From: Castanea sativa
Taxonomy: Eukaryota; Streptophyta; Magnoliopsida; Fagales; Fagaceae
Direction of reading: 5' to 3'
NCBI RefSeq assembly: GCF_040712315.1
Contig: NC_134016.1
Coordinates: forward strand, 51,170,986-51,234,985
DNA: 64,000 bases
Both the position numbers and the translations under genes were made by a program. Under the pieces are notes generated by a model that worked only from the letters and a program-made list of their open reading frames with translations, was not told the DNA's origin and did not search any database. Positions 33,190 through 45,400 of this stretch are shown piece after piece. Every line of letters starts with the position of its first letter. Position 1 is the first letter of the stretch.

Positions 33190-35072
33190 TCTTACAAAAA
33201 AATTAAGTAAAGCAAACTGAGTCCCATCCTTTGCCAATCGAACAAGACAGTCAAGTATGCCTACATGATTCAAATAGCTTTCGTATGTGTTAAATCTGTA
33301 CAACCAGGGTAATCTTCACTTGCTCCATATTTAGAGATAACCAAAGGATTCGCTGGAGATAAAGGAAGGTGAAAGAAAAGGTAAACAATAATATTCTAAA
33401 AAAGTAAAATTTACATAAAAACATACATTTAGACAACCTTATCGATCAGTTATGAGGAGAAAAGAATCAGCTTTTATTCGAAGCAATATGCAATAGGATA
33501 TACCTTGTGCTGAAGCATTTTGGCCTAGATGAGCAAAGAAATCTGCAATGTGAAAAGAGTGATCAGCATCTTGAAGAAAATGTTATTAAAATGAGCAGGC
33601 AATAATCTATCATAGAGAAAACTTAACTAATTATGTCAGAATTATCACGCCGTTAATGTTATATAAAATGCAGCTATAAGAAATGATATTTCAATCCTTC
33701 AGTTCCTAGAATGCAATTGTGGCATGTGATATACAAAATCATACGCAAGTACTAATAGAAAAAAATCCATTTTCGGTTCTGTAGTAACCTGATCAACGAG
33801 CTTTGCATTAAAGATAGTCTCAGGATTGAGAATGAAATTGAAATGTCTCCAAAAAACAATGAGTTCTAGTTTTAGTATTTTTTTTTTTTGGGGTTCAAAT
33901 TTATTAAACATTTAACTTATGAAAAGCTGGATGAATCATGAACGCATCTATACGAAGTTAGAAATAGCACCAGTTAAGAACAAAATGCAGGAAAATTGTT
34001 AAGGTTATCTGGAAATGCACACTAATATCCACATGATTCCACTGACAAAGAGTAAATCATATCATATTGAATGTGCTAAAATGTCAAGAAATGGGTAAAG
34101 GAGAAATCCATCAAGGAGGCCTTCTAGCCAAACCCAGGAAATCGCAATTAGAAGCTTTATTGATTTGATAGTTAGAAATCCAATACATCTGTCAGGGGAT
34201 TCAGGTAGGCAGAACAATTTAACTTTGTAAGAGAATGTACAGAAATCAAAACAGCTAGAGATTTAGAATGAACCGATACAATAAAGTTTTTAGGAATGAA
34301 TAATTTTAGGTGTAACACTTTTCGTAACAGGGGAAAAAAAGACAAATTTACCTATAGCCTTTGATGGAGTATAAGTGGGACATCGGCTAGCACACCATTA
34401 ACAGAGAAGTTGCCATTGTCAATGTAATTCAAGAACTGAGTTACTGGATCATAACTGTAGCTGACAGCTAAGTGGAACATCATTTGCAAAATCTTCTAGC
34501 TCTTCTTCATGACCTAGTAAATAATCAGTTTCATCTACATGCCATAAGTAAGCCTTGAGACCAAGATTTACAGGGGCAAATGTCTTGACAAATTTAAGAT
34601 TCTTTAAGAGAGACCATAAGTTTGGTTGGTTGAAGGCTCAATCTCATCTTGTCCTAGGAACTGAAAGACCAGTTTTTCCATTTTGAATTAAATCGTGTAG
34701 TAATTCTTCTTAGGAAAGCAACCTCTGGTGGTGAAAAATAATTAACAATTACACTTTTAGATACAGAAAGTATAAAGCTTCTCATACTCAAATTGTGTTG
34801 AGTAAAGAATTGATCATTCTGCACAAGTATTAGAACAACAGGGTGGGTCAAAGGATAACTGTGCACATAGATCCTACATGTTTAGAGAAACATCTTACCA
34901 AAGATAAGAAGAAAGAAGATCCAATTAAAAATTTAAGAAGGAATTGTGATATTTTATTTACCTGAATGTTCAACCAGAAACCTGGTGGCGTGAACACTGA
35001 AGCGACATTTTTAATAGCGTGAATTTGGAATGCATTGCCATCAAACTTATTAGTTTGAGAGAAAACTCCTTA
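33190..35072 (-). pseudogene. GDPDL (SHV3-like glycerophosphodiesterase-like) remnant
   Basis: The minus strand shows five spaced blocks matching plant GDPDL proteins, GPI-anchored cell-wall proteins with two GDPD-like domains. In gene order: exon 34962-35072 (SQTNKFDGNAF ... FTPPGFWLNIQ, donor gtaaat); exon 34352-34818 ([83 protein letters not shown]); exon 33504-33542 (FFAHLGQNASAQ); exon from 33352 down to about 33190 ([26 protein letters not shown]). Splice borders fit. Breaks: the first block opens with TAA if spliced at the visible AG; a one-base deletion near 34614; a frame slip near 34460; stops after 33290. The N-terminus, most of the second domain and the C-terminal anchor are missing. 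Not functional. Confidence 0.75.
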
Positions 35073-35157
35073 CTGGAAGAAATACAGAAATTATCATTAA
35101 TTGTTAATGTAAAATATTATATGAATTATATCCTGTTGATGTTTGATATAAATAAAA

Positions 35158-35421
35158 GGGATAATCTGAATTGGTACTTGTGGCCATGGCACTAAAATTG
35201 TGGACACATCTAGGTATGCTTCCAAATAGCTTATTATGTGAAAGGTCCAAGATTTGGAGCGATGTTAGAGAACATAGTTCTTCTGGGATGTAACCCTAAA
35301 AATTATTTGAGCAAAGGTTAAGAATCACCAAGCTTGAAAGTCTATGTCCTATCCATGAAGGTATGCTTCCAACAAAATCATTCTTAGCAATATCAATGGT
35401 CACCAACTCTTTACAATTTTT
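35158..35421 (-). pseudogene. Internal RLP fragment
   Basis: The complement matches the intact RLP around LRRs 25-27 and the start of the island (corresponding to about 37770-38030): VTIDIAKNDFVGSIPSWIGH, LQILDLSHNKLFGSIP and HNFSAMATS are readable. An in-frame TAG lies at 35296-35298. The upstream side ends abruptly at a poly-T stretch near 35421. A short, dead remnant about 1.7 kb beyond the 3' end of the intact RLP. Confidence 0.85.
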
Positions 35422-36046
35422 TTTTTTTTATGTTTATTTTTTTCAGTTGACTATTTTTTGACATGCCAAACAGATTTGAAACAAAAATCTTTAATAAATC
35501 ATTGCAAACAACATTAGAATCCCAACAAAACACCACAGAGAATTAAATTTACCCCACAAATTCTACGTTACCTAATTGGTTAAATCACCAATTCAACAAA
35601 ATCTTATTTCACCTAGACCCAAATCCCTCTGCAGCAAACCTAACTTTATCAACATACACGTATACATCTAGGTACCCACCCAAATAGATACAGACACGCA
35701 TATACAAGATTACAGTTCAGATTCTTCTAATGTGCAGTAACTTCATGAAAGGGAAACAAATCTCAAAGAAAAAAGTATAGAGAGTTGAGAATCGTTTATC
35801 TTAGCGTATCACAAAATATGAATTTTTGCAATCGATAAATCCTGTATGTTAAAAGCTGTATGTTACATTTAAAGCAACTCACAATAAAGAGCTGGGAGTC
35901 ATAAAAAAGATTTGTCATAGTTAAACCCAAGCTCCTAATCAAGTCTGTTACTTGCAAGTTGCAACACTATGTGTCACCAATATGTTACTAAGACTTAAAA
36001 GAATAATGCAGCATAATTAAGGAAATAGACAACTCAATTTCCATAC
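35422..36046. other. Intergenic or intronic, no gene recognised
   Basis: AT-rich DNA starting with a poly-T run. No recognisable protein similarity. Confidence 0.5.
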
Positions 36047-36198
36047 CTTTCAACTAAATCAAGAGTATCAATGTCTGGAGGTAATATAAGAGACTTGGAT
36101 GTCAAAGGAAGAAAACCTCTTAGTGCAACGCCTCTATCAAACCACGAAGCCCAAAGATACACACTGAATAAGCCAAGAAACCGTATATACCAACCTAT
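36047..36198 (-). other. Isolated exon-like segment
   Basis: The minus strand has a good acceptor (gtgtctctag, T-rich upstream), a 152-base stretch open in one frame, and a donor (AAAG|gtatgg). The frame reads GWYIRFLGLFSVYLWASWFD near its start and LPPDIDTLDLVER at its end. A preceding stretch (about 36286-36335, minus) ends in CAG|gtacaac and may be another exon. I do not recognise the protein. It could be an exon of a gene otherwise lost. Confidence 0.35.
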
Positions 36199-37096
36199 CT
36201 AGAGACACAGAATTCAAAATTACAAAAAAATAACATGTATTTATTAATTCACTTTTTAGAGTTGAGTTAGATTTTGGGATGTTGTACCTGACCAGCATGG
36301 AGGGACATGACCCACAATCCCTCCAATTCTTCATGGTGATAAAAGCTGCTTTGTTCATTTTAGAAATTCCCATAAAATTCACATCCACCATGAACGTCAC
36401 CTCATCCAATCCCTCTCTCTCAAATTTTCTTCAATTTCAAATATTTCTCTCTGATTGGACTCTATGCCTTCCATGAGTGTGATCTAAGAGGTTTAGTCAC
36501 AAGACATGGAACCATATAGAAATTTTCTGAAGCAAAAAACTATAGCATACTAGCACACTGTGTGTCATATCACCTATTTCCCAATGAACATCGAAGGTTG
36601 AATTTTTCACCAGGGACAAAGTAGACTTTCGAGATGCACTCCTCTATAGCCTATGCTTCCTTCTTAGATACTAGTTGCAAGGAATCCACCAAATAGCCTT
36701 CAATTTGTAAAAAAGAGCATTTTTAGTTTGCCCAGATATGCAGAAATATGTTGTCTTTTTTATTGAGACTTTACAGAGTGATCACTAAGAGACTCTAAAG
36801 AAAAAATGGGCATCATTGCAAGGTATTGAATATTACTTTCAACAAATCAATTACTTTTATGAACTAAAATGTATTTACACCATTAATCTATAGGAATAAT
36901 AAAACTACAACTTGGATTGTCGTTGATGTTCACAAGAAGAAACATCATATTCATAAATTCTAATGGAGTGAATTTAGCAAGAAACACAAGAATTAATCAG
37001 CTTGAAGATGATAAAGAAATAATCAAACTATTGATTAATATGATTACATGATGTTTGCACTAAATATTAAGAATCTTACAACATTTACTTACAATG
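36199..37096. other. 3' flank of the intact RLP, no gene seen
   Basis: Downstream of the RLP stop on the minus strand. AT-rich; several AATAAA-like signals on the minus strand are possible, but none is singled out by the sequence. Confidence 0.5.
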
Positions 37097-40000
37097 CTAC
37101 CAAGTTTGTGCCACTAAACCTGTAACCTTGTACCCTAGGTGATCCAGGAATTGAAAGTACAAAAATCTCCACTGCTTGTTCAACAATAAAGGACCCCATA
37201 CAACCCAAAAACCAACAACAAATCCAAGTGCCATGCTCACATAAAACCAATCCACATCAACTCCACTAAAAGGCTTGCATTCTTTCTTTTCAGTGTTAGG
37301 TTGTACATCCTTTATAGTACAGTTATCAATAAGTGGAGGTCCACAAAGTTTGTTTCCAAAAAAATTGGATGCATCAAGACTTTGTAGCTGAGTGCTTGAA
37401 GGGATTTTCCCAGTCAAATTGTTGTTTGACAAGTTCAAGTGACTTAAAAATGTCAAACTTGACATACTTTGAGGAATTTCACCATAAAGTTGGTTGCTTG
37501 AGAAATCAATAGACTCCACTGATCCCAAATCACCTATTTTCTCAGGAATTCTTCCGGTCAAGATGTTAAATGACAAATTCAATGATTGTAATCCTTTGAG
37601 ACGAGTCACTTCTTCAGGGATCTCACCTGATAAATTGTTGTTGGAAAGGTCTACAATTTTTACCAGTTGAAGAGTGGTGGAATACTCAAGAGCTTTTCCC
37701 TTAAACACAACCAATTGACTTTCAAAAGGTGTAGAAAAAAATGAAGTTGACCAGGGAAATGAAAAAAAGGGATAATCTGAACTGTTACTTGTGGCCATGG
37801 CACTAAAATTGTGGACACATTTAGGCATGCGTCCAAATAGCTTATTATGCGAAAGGTCCAAGATTTGGAGTGAAGTTAGAGAACAGAGTTCTTCTGGGAT
37901 GTGACCGTGAAAATTATTTGAGTGAAGGTCAAGAATTACCAAGCTTGAAAGTGTATGTCCTATCCAAGAAGGTATGCTTCCAACAAAATCATTCTTAGCA
38001 ACATCAATGGTCACCAACTGTTTACAATTTTTCAAAGAGGATGGTAATTTTCTAGAGAATCTGTTGTTGTTTAGGTGCAAATACGAAAGGCGAACCAAAG
38101 ATCCAATGGAGGTTGGAATACTACCAGTGAAATTGTTTTTTCCCAAATTTAAGGCATACAAGTTTTTCCACATCATCCAACAATTACTTAATTTTCCTGA
38201 TAAAAGATTTTTTCCAAGATTGAGAAACTGCATATTTTTGGGCTCATTCATCTTGTAACACAAGAAGTGAGAAAGAGATCCGGATAGTGAATTGTTAGAA
38301 AGATCAAGAAAGGTCACATTAGAGAATATACAAGGTAACAGACCTTTGAAGCGATTTGAACTCATATCAAGTATTAAATACTCGGACATAATCATTGGGA
38401 TATGTGGAATCTCTCCATAGATCTGATTATGAGAGATATTTAGATAAGAAAGCTGAGAAGTCAAGTTCCAAAAGGAAGGAGGAACTGCATCTAAAATCCT
38501 TGCGTTGGATATGCCCAAGGTCAAAAGTTGCCTTTGTGAACAGAGCCACAAAGGAAATTTCGGCCCTAAATTCCATGATCCCAAATGTAAATGGTTGAGT
38601 TGAAAAGGAGGGGTCCAATTGTCACTTACTTCTAAAGTCAGTCGGTTCTGAGCCGCAACAAGTGTTTCCAATCTCATTAAACTGGCAAAATGAACTTCTA
38701 AAACCACACCCTCCAACATATTTAAACCAATATTCAGAGACTCTAATTTTGAAAGTTGTCCAAAAATTTGAGGGAGAGTTCCATTAATTTGATTACTCTC
38801 AAGGTCCAAGGATCTCAAGGACGAAAGATTTCCTACAGACCATGGAATTGGACCTGAAATTGAATTATACCCCAAAGAAAGACGGACCAGATTTTTAAAT
38901 TGCCCAAGTTCAGCAGTTAACTGCCCAGACAGTTGGGCATTAGACAAATATAAGATCTCTAGTCCATTTGAAGCACATCCTAATAGACTTTCAAAGATTT
39001 CAGATATCTCTTGACTCCATTTGTTGCCTGACAATCTAATTTCCCTTAAGTTGCAGAGATTACCCAAAGATCTTGGTACCTTTCCTTCAAGTTCATTGTA
39101 TGACAAGCCTATGCTAATGGCAGATGTTAGGTTTCCGATGGCACTAGAGATTGTACCCTGCATTAAATTGGAGCCGAGGTTGAGGAACTCAAGATGACTA
39201 AAACTGTACAGCCAATTGGGAATTGAAGAGTTGAAAGCATTGTCAGATAGATCGAGGTGCCTAAGTGAAGTCAAGTTCTGGAGATGAACAGGGATTGGAC
39301 CTTGAAACTGATTCCAAGATAGATCAAGAGAAACCAGATTATGAAGACGAAAGACCCAAAACAGAATATAAGTGTTTTCAAAACGGTTGAATGAAAGATC
39401 AAGGGTGGTGAGAGATGAGAAGTTAATACTACTGGGTATAGGTGGTGGAATGAAACCAGAAAGGTAGCATTGTAACAATCGCAACTCTGACAAGGAAGGG
39501 AGTTTGTTTATCTCCTGTAGCCAATCAGAGGCTTGGCTAAGGTTTGCATAACTCAAATCAAGGTGTTGTAGTAAAGGAAGACCAGAGAGCCATTGAATGT
39601 TCTTCACATATAAATTATAATAATAATTATTATTATCATAATAATTATTATGTCCAAGATTGAGATAGCGCAAATTAGAGAGATTCCCAAGTTGATGAGG
39701 AATCAATCCCACAAATCCCGCACCGGAGAGATTAAGATATCTTAAGCTCCCCATTGAACCGAGGAATTTGGGAATTGGAATACCACCAAAATCATTGTAA
39801 CTGAGGTCCAAGTAAATCAAATGCTTCAAATCAAGCAGAGAAGGATTTATCTTACCACCAAATCTGGACCTCCTATAAGCTTCATATTGAGCATCCCATT
39901 GAGCATCAGAAGTTGTAAGCTCGTCATACAGAGGATAATAGCTTCTGAGACGGAGTTGGAGGACATGACCGGTGCGGTTGTGGCAGACAACACCGACCCA

Positions 40001-40219
40001 GTGACAGCAATCCAGGTCAGATGCAGAAGCAGCCCAAGAGGCAAGGCGGTTAGAAGGATCTGTAAGGTGTTGCTTGAAGTTGAGAAGGGCGTGTCGCTCG
40101 CTTTCAATGCAACGAACCTCAGAGTCAGAGTCAGAGTCAGAGTGGGCAGTGCAGAAGTTAGGAGGAGGATGAATAATGAGCAAACAAAGGAGAAGGGTTA
40201 AAGTAACAGCTCTCATCAT
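37097..40219 (-). CDS. LRR receptor-like protein, intact, 1040 residues
   Basis: A single-exon eLRR receptor-like protein of the Cf/HcrVf/EIX2 type: a plasma-membrane protein with an outside LRR ectodomain and no kinase. In order: signal peptide (1-~27); LRR cap with [17 protein letters not shown] and DCCHW; about 31 LRRs of the LxxLxLxxNxLxGxIP kind; a non-LRR island (SAMATSNSSDYPFFSF... VFKGKALEYSTT) with four LRRs after it, the usual place; cap FFGNKLCGPPL; acidic stretch; transmembrane helix about 993-1013 with GFVVG (GxxxG, the motif tied to SOBIR1 pairing); short tail ending LVAQTW. The start is the first of two ATGs at 40219; an in-frame ATG at 40318 is rejected because a TATA box lies inside that extension. 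LRR 3 carries an Asn/Tyr-rich insert coded by a trinucleotide repeat. The ligand is unknown; a defence role is inferred from family. Confidence 0.93.
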   Translation of the reverse strand: MMRAVTLTLLLCLLIIHPPPNFCTAHSDSDSDSEVRCIESERHALLNFKQHLTDPSNRLASWAASASDLDCCHWVGVVCHNRTGHVLQLRLRSYYPLYDELTTSDAQWDAQYEAYRRSRFGGKINPSLLDLKHLIYLDLSYNDFGGIPIPKFLGSMGSLRYLNLSGAGFVGLIPHQLGNLSNLRYLNLGHNNYYDNNNYYYNLYVKNIQWLSGLPLLQHLDLSYANLSQASDWLQEINKLPSLSELRLLQCYLSGFIPPPIPSSINFSSLTTLDLSFNRFENTYILFWVFRLHNLVSLDLSWNQFQGPIPVHLQNLTSLRHLDLSDNAFNSSIPNWLYSFSHLEFLNLGSNLMQGTISSAIGNLTSAISIGLSYNELEGKVPRSLGNLCNLREIRLSGNKWSQEISEIFESLLGCASNGLEILYLSNAQLSGQLTAELGQFKNLVRLSLGYNSISGPIPWSVGNLSSLRSLDLESNQINGTLPQIFGQLSKLESLNIGLNMLEGVVLEVHFASLMRLETLVAAQNRLTLEVSDNWTPPFQLNHLHLGSWNLGPKFPLWLCSQRQLLTLGISNARILDAVPPSFWNLTSQLSYLNISHNQIYGEIPHIPMIMSEYLILDMSSNRFKGLLPCIFSNVTFLDLSNNSLSGSLSHFLCYKMNEPKNMQFLNLGKNLLSGKLSNCWMMWKNLYALNLGKNNFTGSIPTSIGSLVRLSYLHLNNNRFSRKLPSSLKNCKQLVTIDVAKNDFVGSIPSWIGHTLSSLVILDLHSNNFHGHIPEELCSLTSLQILDLSHNKLFGRMPKCVHNFSAMATSNSSDYPFFSFPWSTSFFSTPFESQLVVFKGKALEYSTTLQLVKIVDLSNNNLSGEIPEEVTRLKGLQSLNLSFNILTGRIPEKIGDLGSVESIDFSSNQLYGEIPQSMSSLTFLSHLNLSNNNLTGKIPSSTQLQSLDASNFFGNKLCGPPLIDNCTIKDVQPNTEKKECKPFSGVDVDWFYVSMALGFVVGFWVVWGPLLLNKQWRFLYFQFLDHLGYKVTGLVAQTW
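39605..39655 (-). repeat. AAT/ATT microsatellite inside the RLP coding region
   Basis: Plus strand 'ataataataattattatta' type sequence, coding on the minus strand for a run rich in Asn and Tyr in LRR 3. It keeps the frame. Confidence 0.8.
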
Positions 40220-42318
40220 CGTGCTTTTATAAAAATTATAATAATAAAACTGATGATTTATGATTTTGTTATGTTTGGTACCAATGGCATAGGACTTATT
40301 TATAGGAAGCGGGGCCATCTATCCATCCATCCATCTTATTGTATGGTGCTCGAGAGTTTGTTTCAATTTCATCCACACATTAGGGATTGACTGAGTAAGT
40401 CTCGTAGATGGGACCCTCTATTTGTAAGCCCTTATGTTCAATTGGATACATGTCAATTTTCTATCTTTATGAAAGTGCAACGCATTTTACACGGTAATTT
40501 GACTAGTCAGTACTCATTCATTACTTATATCAAAATTCTACAATCTTTAAAACAGAATATGTCCCACCGTGACTGAGTATTATGGCAGTGAATTGTGATT
40601 GTTTAGCAACCAAACTTTTAAAGGGATAAACTAATAATAATAACTGGTCGTTAATTTGTGCCATGCACAGATTAATTGAACAAAAATTTTAAATTTTAAA
40701 TTTGCCTAAAGTTATGATCACTTGAAAAAATAAATTACAATTTAAGAGGAAAAAAAATACTAACACCAATAATGTTAGGCATGCCATGTCTATTATCAAT
40801 GTCATCCTTTCTTTAATAACAATTTACGTCTCAATCATTTTTTTAATATAATATAATCCCTCCCATTGTTCAATTTGTTTGCAAAATCCTGGATTTTTTC
40901 TTGCCATATAAAATGCAACCAAAAAACTCAAAAATAATAAAATAAAAACTATAGAAGTTTTTACATAGAAAAAAATAATTAATTACACTCAGAAAAAAAG
41001 TCATTAATCTAGAGCAATAGGTTTTGGAAAAGATTTTTATTTTTTATTTTGAGAATCGGAAAAGCTAATTTAGTGTTATAAGCAATAATTATAATATTTT
41101 AGCACGTAGAAGAACAACAAAAAAAGGCGTATCAGATGAATAAATTGACTTTGTAAGAGATTATAAGACAAATAAATTCATTGGAAAGAATAGATTTCGG
41201 AATATATATGAATGTAAAAAAAAGAAAAATGAAGTACCAGTTGAAACGTCATAGAGTTTAATCTAGATAGAAGACGACCAATCTAGAAAGCACTTGGAAT
41301 GCTCCTATTATTTGCATAGCCTTGGCTGCCACCTTCTTGCCTCTCATCTACTTATGATTCCAACTTTTATTCTTGGCGAGAAAAAAGAGCTCTTGCTTTT
41401 GAGTAATGTAATTGAGAAAAATGCCACAAGAAACATATCAACACCCTTTTTGGTTCTTAAATAATACAAATTTATAAGGTTAACGCATAACCTAAGCTTG
41501 TTCATCAAGATTCAAGACCCAACAATGTTATAAACAATATAAAAAATAGAGTAAAAAAAAAAAAAAAATTGTCATATTTTGGGCCCTTATTTAGGTTCAT
41601 TTGGATTTATATCAATTTTCTAAACTTAACACAAAAAGAGTAACATATTTTAGACATGATTTTGATTCATCATTTGTGATTAATCCCACTATGTTTACTT
41701 GTTTAGACGGGATTTTGACTCGTCATTTTTTATAAATTGGACTATGTTTACTTGTTTACATAATTTGTGATAGCTATTTCCATTTTAAAACTTTTATCTT
41801 TTTCATCTTCTTTTTTTATAAGAAAAACTTTTATCTGTTATTTTTGTTTTTTTCTCTAAAAATGCAAAAATCATAGGTGAATCCCTTCATGACTACCTCT
41901 AATATTTCAAACATGGGATGAAACAAACAATCAAGCCAATATTCATTTTTAAGCTGATATCTTAAGATACTTTGTAGCTTGTAGGCAGGGAATGGATCTC
42001 AAAGTGCCACGAATTAAACTACCCTATGAATTAACACAACAGATTCCTATTATTATTGATCAACTACTAATCAAAATAAGCTAGACATATAAGTTATACA
42101 TTACAACTTAATTAGATTTTTTTTATAACAACAACTTAATTAGTTGATTTGTTGGCTTGTTACTAATTTTAGAGAGGTTACTCAAAAAATGAAGTATTGT
42201 CCTAATCTACCGATTGAATTTAGTTGACTACGCTATTATTATATCCAAATGGAACTTTAAAATAAGTAGCATTGGAAATTTCATCAATATTGCATATAGG
42301 TATAAAAAAATTATACAA

Positions 42319-42366
<48 letters not shown>

Positions 42367-42420
42367 TTGTATATATTTTATGAACATGTCATGGATATGA
42401 GCCAATTTTTTGATGTTAGG
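40220..42420. repeat. Third copy of the RLP upstream region
   Basis: Collinear with 1554-3660 and 5428-7556: the promoter, 'ccaataatgttaggcatgcc', 'gaatgctcctattatttgc', distal 'gggatgaaacaaacaatcaa', and an end in a (TA)n run at 42322-42363 after 'attatacaaaacatatata'. No orphan head is present here; the promoter joins the intact RLP directly. This is the probable ancestral arrangement. Confidence 0.88.
40297..40304 (-). promoter_or_regulatory. TATA box of the intact RLP gene
   Basis: TATAAATA on the minus strand, 78 bases before the ATG at 40219. One minisatellite unit (ggtgcaacgcatttt type, here aagtgcaacgcattttacac) lies about 170 bases further upstream. Confidence 0.6.
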
Positions 42421-45400
42421 TAGTAATGGCCTCCTGTCCTAAATTCATTTAAGGCACTATTTGTGGTTTAACTTAATTTCAACATTCCCTAGAAAATGAA
42501 GTTTATATATCTCCAAAAAATAAAAATAAAAAATAAAATTTTTTTTTTCAAGGATTGCATATTTTTTTGATGTTAGGCGAAATGAAGTGGTGTCCTAGTT
42601 ATTCTATTTATTAGCTATGTTAGTGGTCTTATTCACAATTGACAAAATTTTTTATTTGAAATTCATGCCAAAAATATATATGATGAAACTTCTAGTTGGA
42701 AAAGAAATTGATATCTTGAATTTCAAATATTCATTATAAGTTGCAGAGAACATTGGAAAAGAAAAATAAATTCATATGAAAATAAATCTAAAAATGTTCG
42801 TCAATGATTATTATTATTACTATTATTTTTTGCAGCCAGTCATTGATTAATTATTAATGTATATAGACTTAACTGGAATTTTGATCCACAACAAAGTATA
42901 TATTAAAGATTGAAGCAATTACACATCCCAGTGTGCTTTTGTTGCTTAGTTCTAAGCTATTGTTATGCTACTTGTCCGTGTACATTGTTTCATTGCAAAC
43001 TAAATTAAGCATCGTTTAGACTATTTATTAGTTACGAACTTTACCACATGTTGTTTGGTGATAGGCTATTAGAGTTGGCAAGAAGTTTTGTTTGTTGACT
43101 TGAGCTTAATCAGTTTTTAATGCTTTAAATTTGTCCCACGCATTAGGGATTTGGCGTAAAGCATTGACTCGGTGGGTCTTGTATATGCGACAATTTTGTG
43201 GGACTTTAATAGGTTCATTTTTGGATACATATATCATTATTTTTTAGAGATAATTACAATATGCTGCTAACCCCGCAGCTCGAACCCTTTCCTCCTAGAC
43301 CCCCAAACACTTTGTGCACGAGGAAGTGTCAATTCAGCTACAAGCACTTTTCTAACTTGAGAAAAGTGCTATGCAACTTATTTTACAAGGAGCTTTGATT
43401 TGTCATCATCATTCATTACTTTATCAAAAAAATTTCAAATATTCAATGATCATTAATATAGAATATGTCCCACTTTGTTAGTGTTTCTATCTTGGAAGTC
43501 TTCCTTGTGCTTGGCACAGTTTTCTTAGAAAAGATCTCACTAGGAACAAATTTCTTTCCAAGCACACCAAGGTTGAATATACTCTAGTTTTTTCTCCATT
43601 TGATAATATATTGTGGAAATTGTCATTCAAATTAATTGAAAATGTGTGATGCTCTAGCACAAAATCTTTCCCAATCAATACTAGTGTGCAACCAAAAGTT
43701 CATGAATGTGCAAGTGTCAAAATCTAAATTATTTTGACATACATTGATTTTATTGTTAGTGTTTGTATTTGGGAAGTCATCTAGGCACACTAATGTTGAA
43801 TATACTCTAGTTCATTTGGATGCATTTCAATTTTCTATTTTCTAATTTGACCAATTGTGCATTGTATTCTAGACTGAACTTTGATTGGCCATCATCATTT
43901 ATCATTCATTACGTGTATCAACATTTTTTTTTTTTTAAATTTTAAAATTCAAAGGATCATTGAAATGGTAGGTTCAACTCTGACTTTAAGTCGTCAGGTA
44001 TTACTATAGTTTTTATTTTTTATTCAATTGAAGGTTCTATTTGGAACCATAGAACATATATATAATAGCGAAATTTATATAAAAATAATGGGTTCCAGTT
44101 AGTTTAACTAATAAAGTCTCTTATTATCAAATAATTTTCAGTTGTCGGGACATAAAAAACTAATTGATATCTTAACTTGATGATATAAAGGCATAAGTTA
44201 AATTTTTTTTTTTAGAAGAAAATTCTATCGTATTTATAAAAATACATAATGATAATAATAATAATAATGGATGGAGATGGTTATTAACTATTTTTTGTGA
44301 TCTTATATTCTTATTCACATTTAAAAAAAAAAAAAAAAAAAAGAGGTTCAAAACAGTTGACATACAATTTTATGTTGGTTAAATTCAAGCCACTAATATG
44401 TACCACGAACAGAGGAGACTTCATATTCCACTAATATATAAATACTTAATCAACTGGACTGAATATGTTGATTAGGAAGAAAAACAATAAAAATAAAATA
44501 CCAGTGGTGTTCTATGTAGAAACGTGGTTCTAAATCTTATGCATGAATCTTTTAGATAGAGAAACTTGGGAGCAAATGGAAACCGCCTTACCTAAAACAA
44601 TTAATATCCCGCCAAAAATTTTTAATTCAAGAAATAATAAAATGGAATTCTAATCGTGAAATAGATTTTAATTAATATGCCAAACACAGAACAAGTATGT
44701 CCTCTCACAAATCACAATGACAGTTTGGTTTTAAATTTGCTTATGATCCCTACCAATATATATTAGAAACTTGTTTTTCCACTAATTTGCTGCTTTTGCC
44801 AGCAATAAGCTTAGGCTTAGTAGAAAATTGTAGCCGTTGTAGTTAGTTAATTCTTGTATATAAAACAAAGATGTGTATTATTTCACTGCATTAATGAGAA
44901 TTGCGATCACAATCTCTAAATTGTTCATTTATACACTAATTACAAATCCGAAAAATTTATTCAAATTCTAAATAACATTTCTGTATTCAAGAAATTAAGT
45001 TCAAAAACCTTAAAATTTTTGGGCATTAATACTTTTTTTTTTTAATTTCCAAGGGAAAAATTAAAATATTTGTCATTTGAACAAAATCATTACTAAGATT
45101 AAACACAAACTATACTCACAGCACAAGAATTTCAAATAGTATTGTCCTCTTGTACTGAATTCATTGTAGAATAAAGCACTATTGGTGGTTTAACCAATTT
45201 CGACTTTCCCTAAAAATCAAAGTCCATCTTTCTCAACAACAACAAAAAAAAAAAAAAAAAAAAGGAGAGATTTTACAGGGAGTGCATAATGTATGATGAA
45301 ACGTCTAGTTCCACTAATTTTAAATTTCCTATTACAGATATTAATAGCTTGATTAACTGGATTGAATCCGTCAATTAGGAAAGAATAATGAAAATAAAAT

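Noticed and set aside
40220..40318. Longer RLP start at 40318 adding 33 residues
   Set aside because: The extension contains the TATA box at 40297-40304 and would put residues before the signal peptide; the ATG at 40219 is conserved in all heads.
42220..42423. Frames with repeated Tyr-Ile codons here and at 48198, 56785 and 62632
   Set aside because: Products of (TA)n microsatellites.
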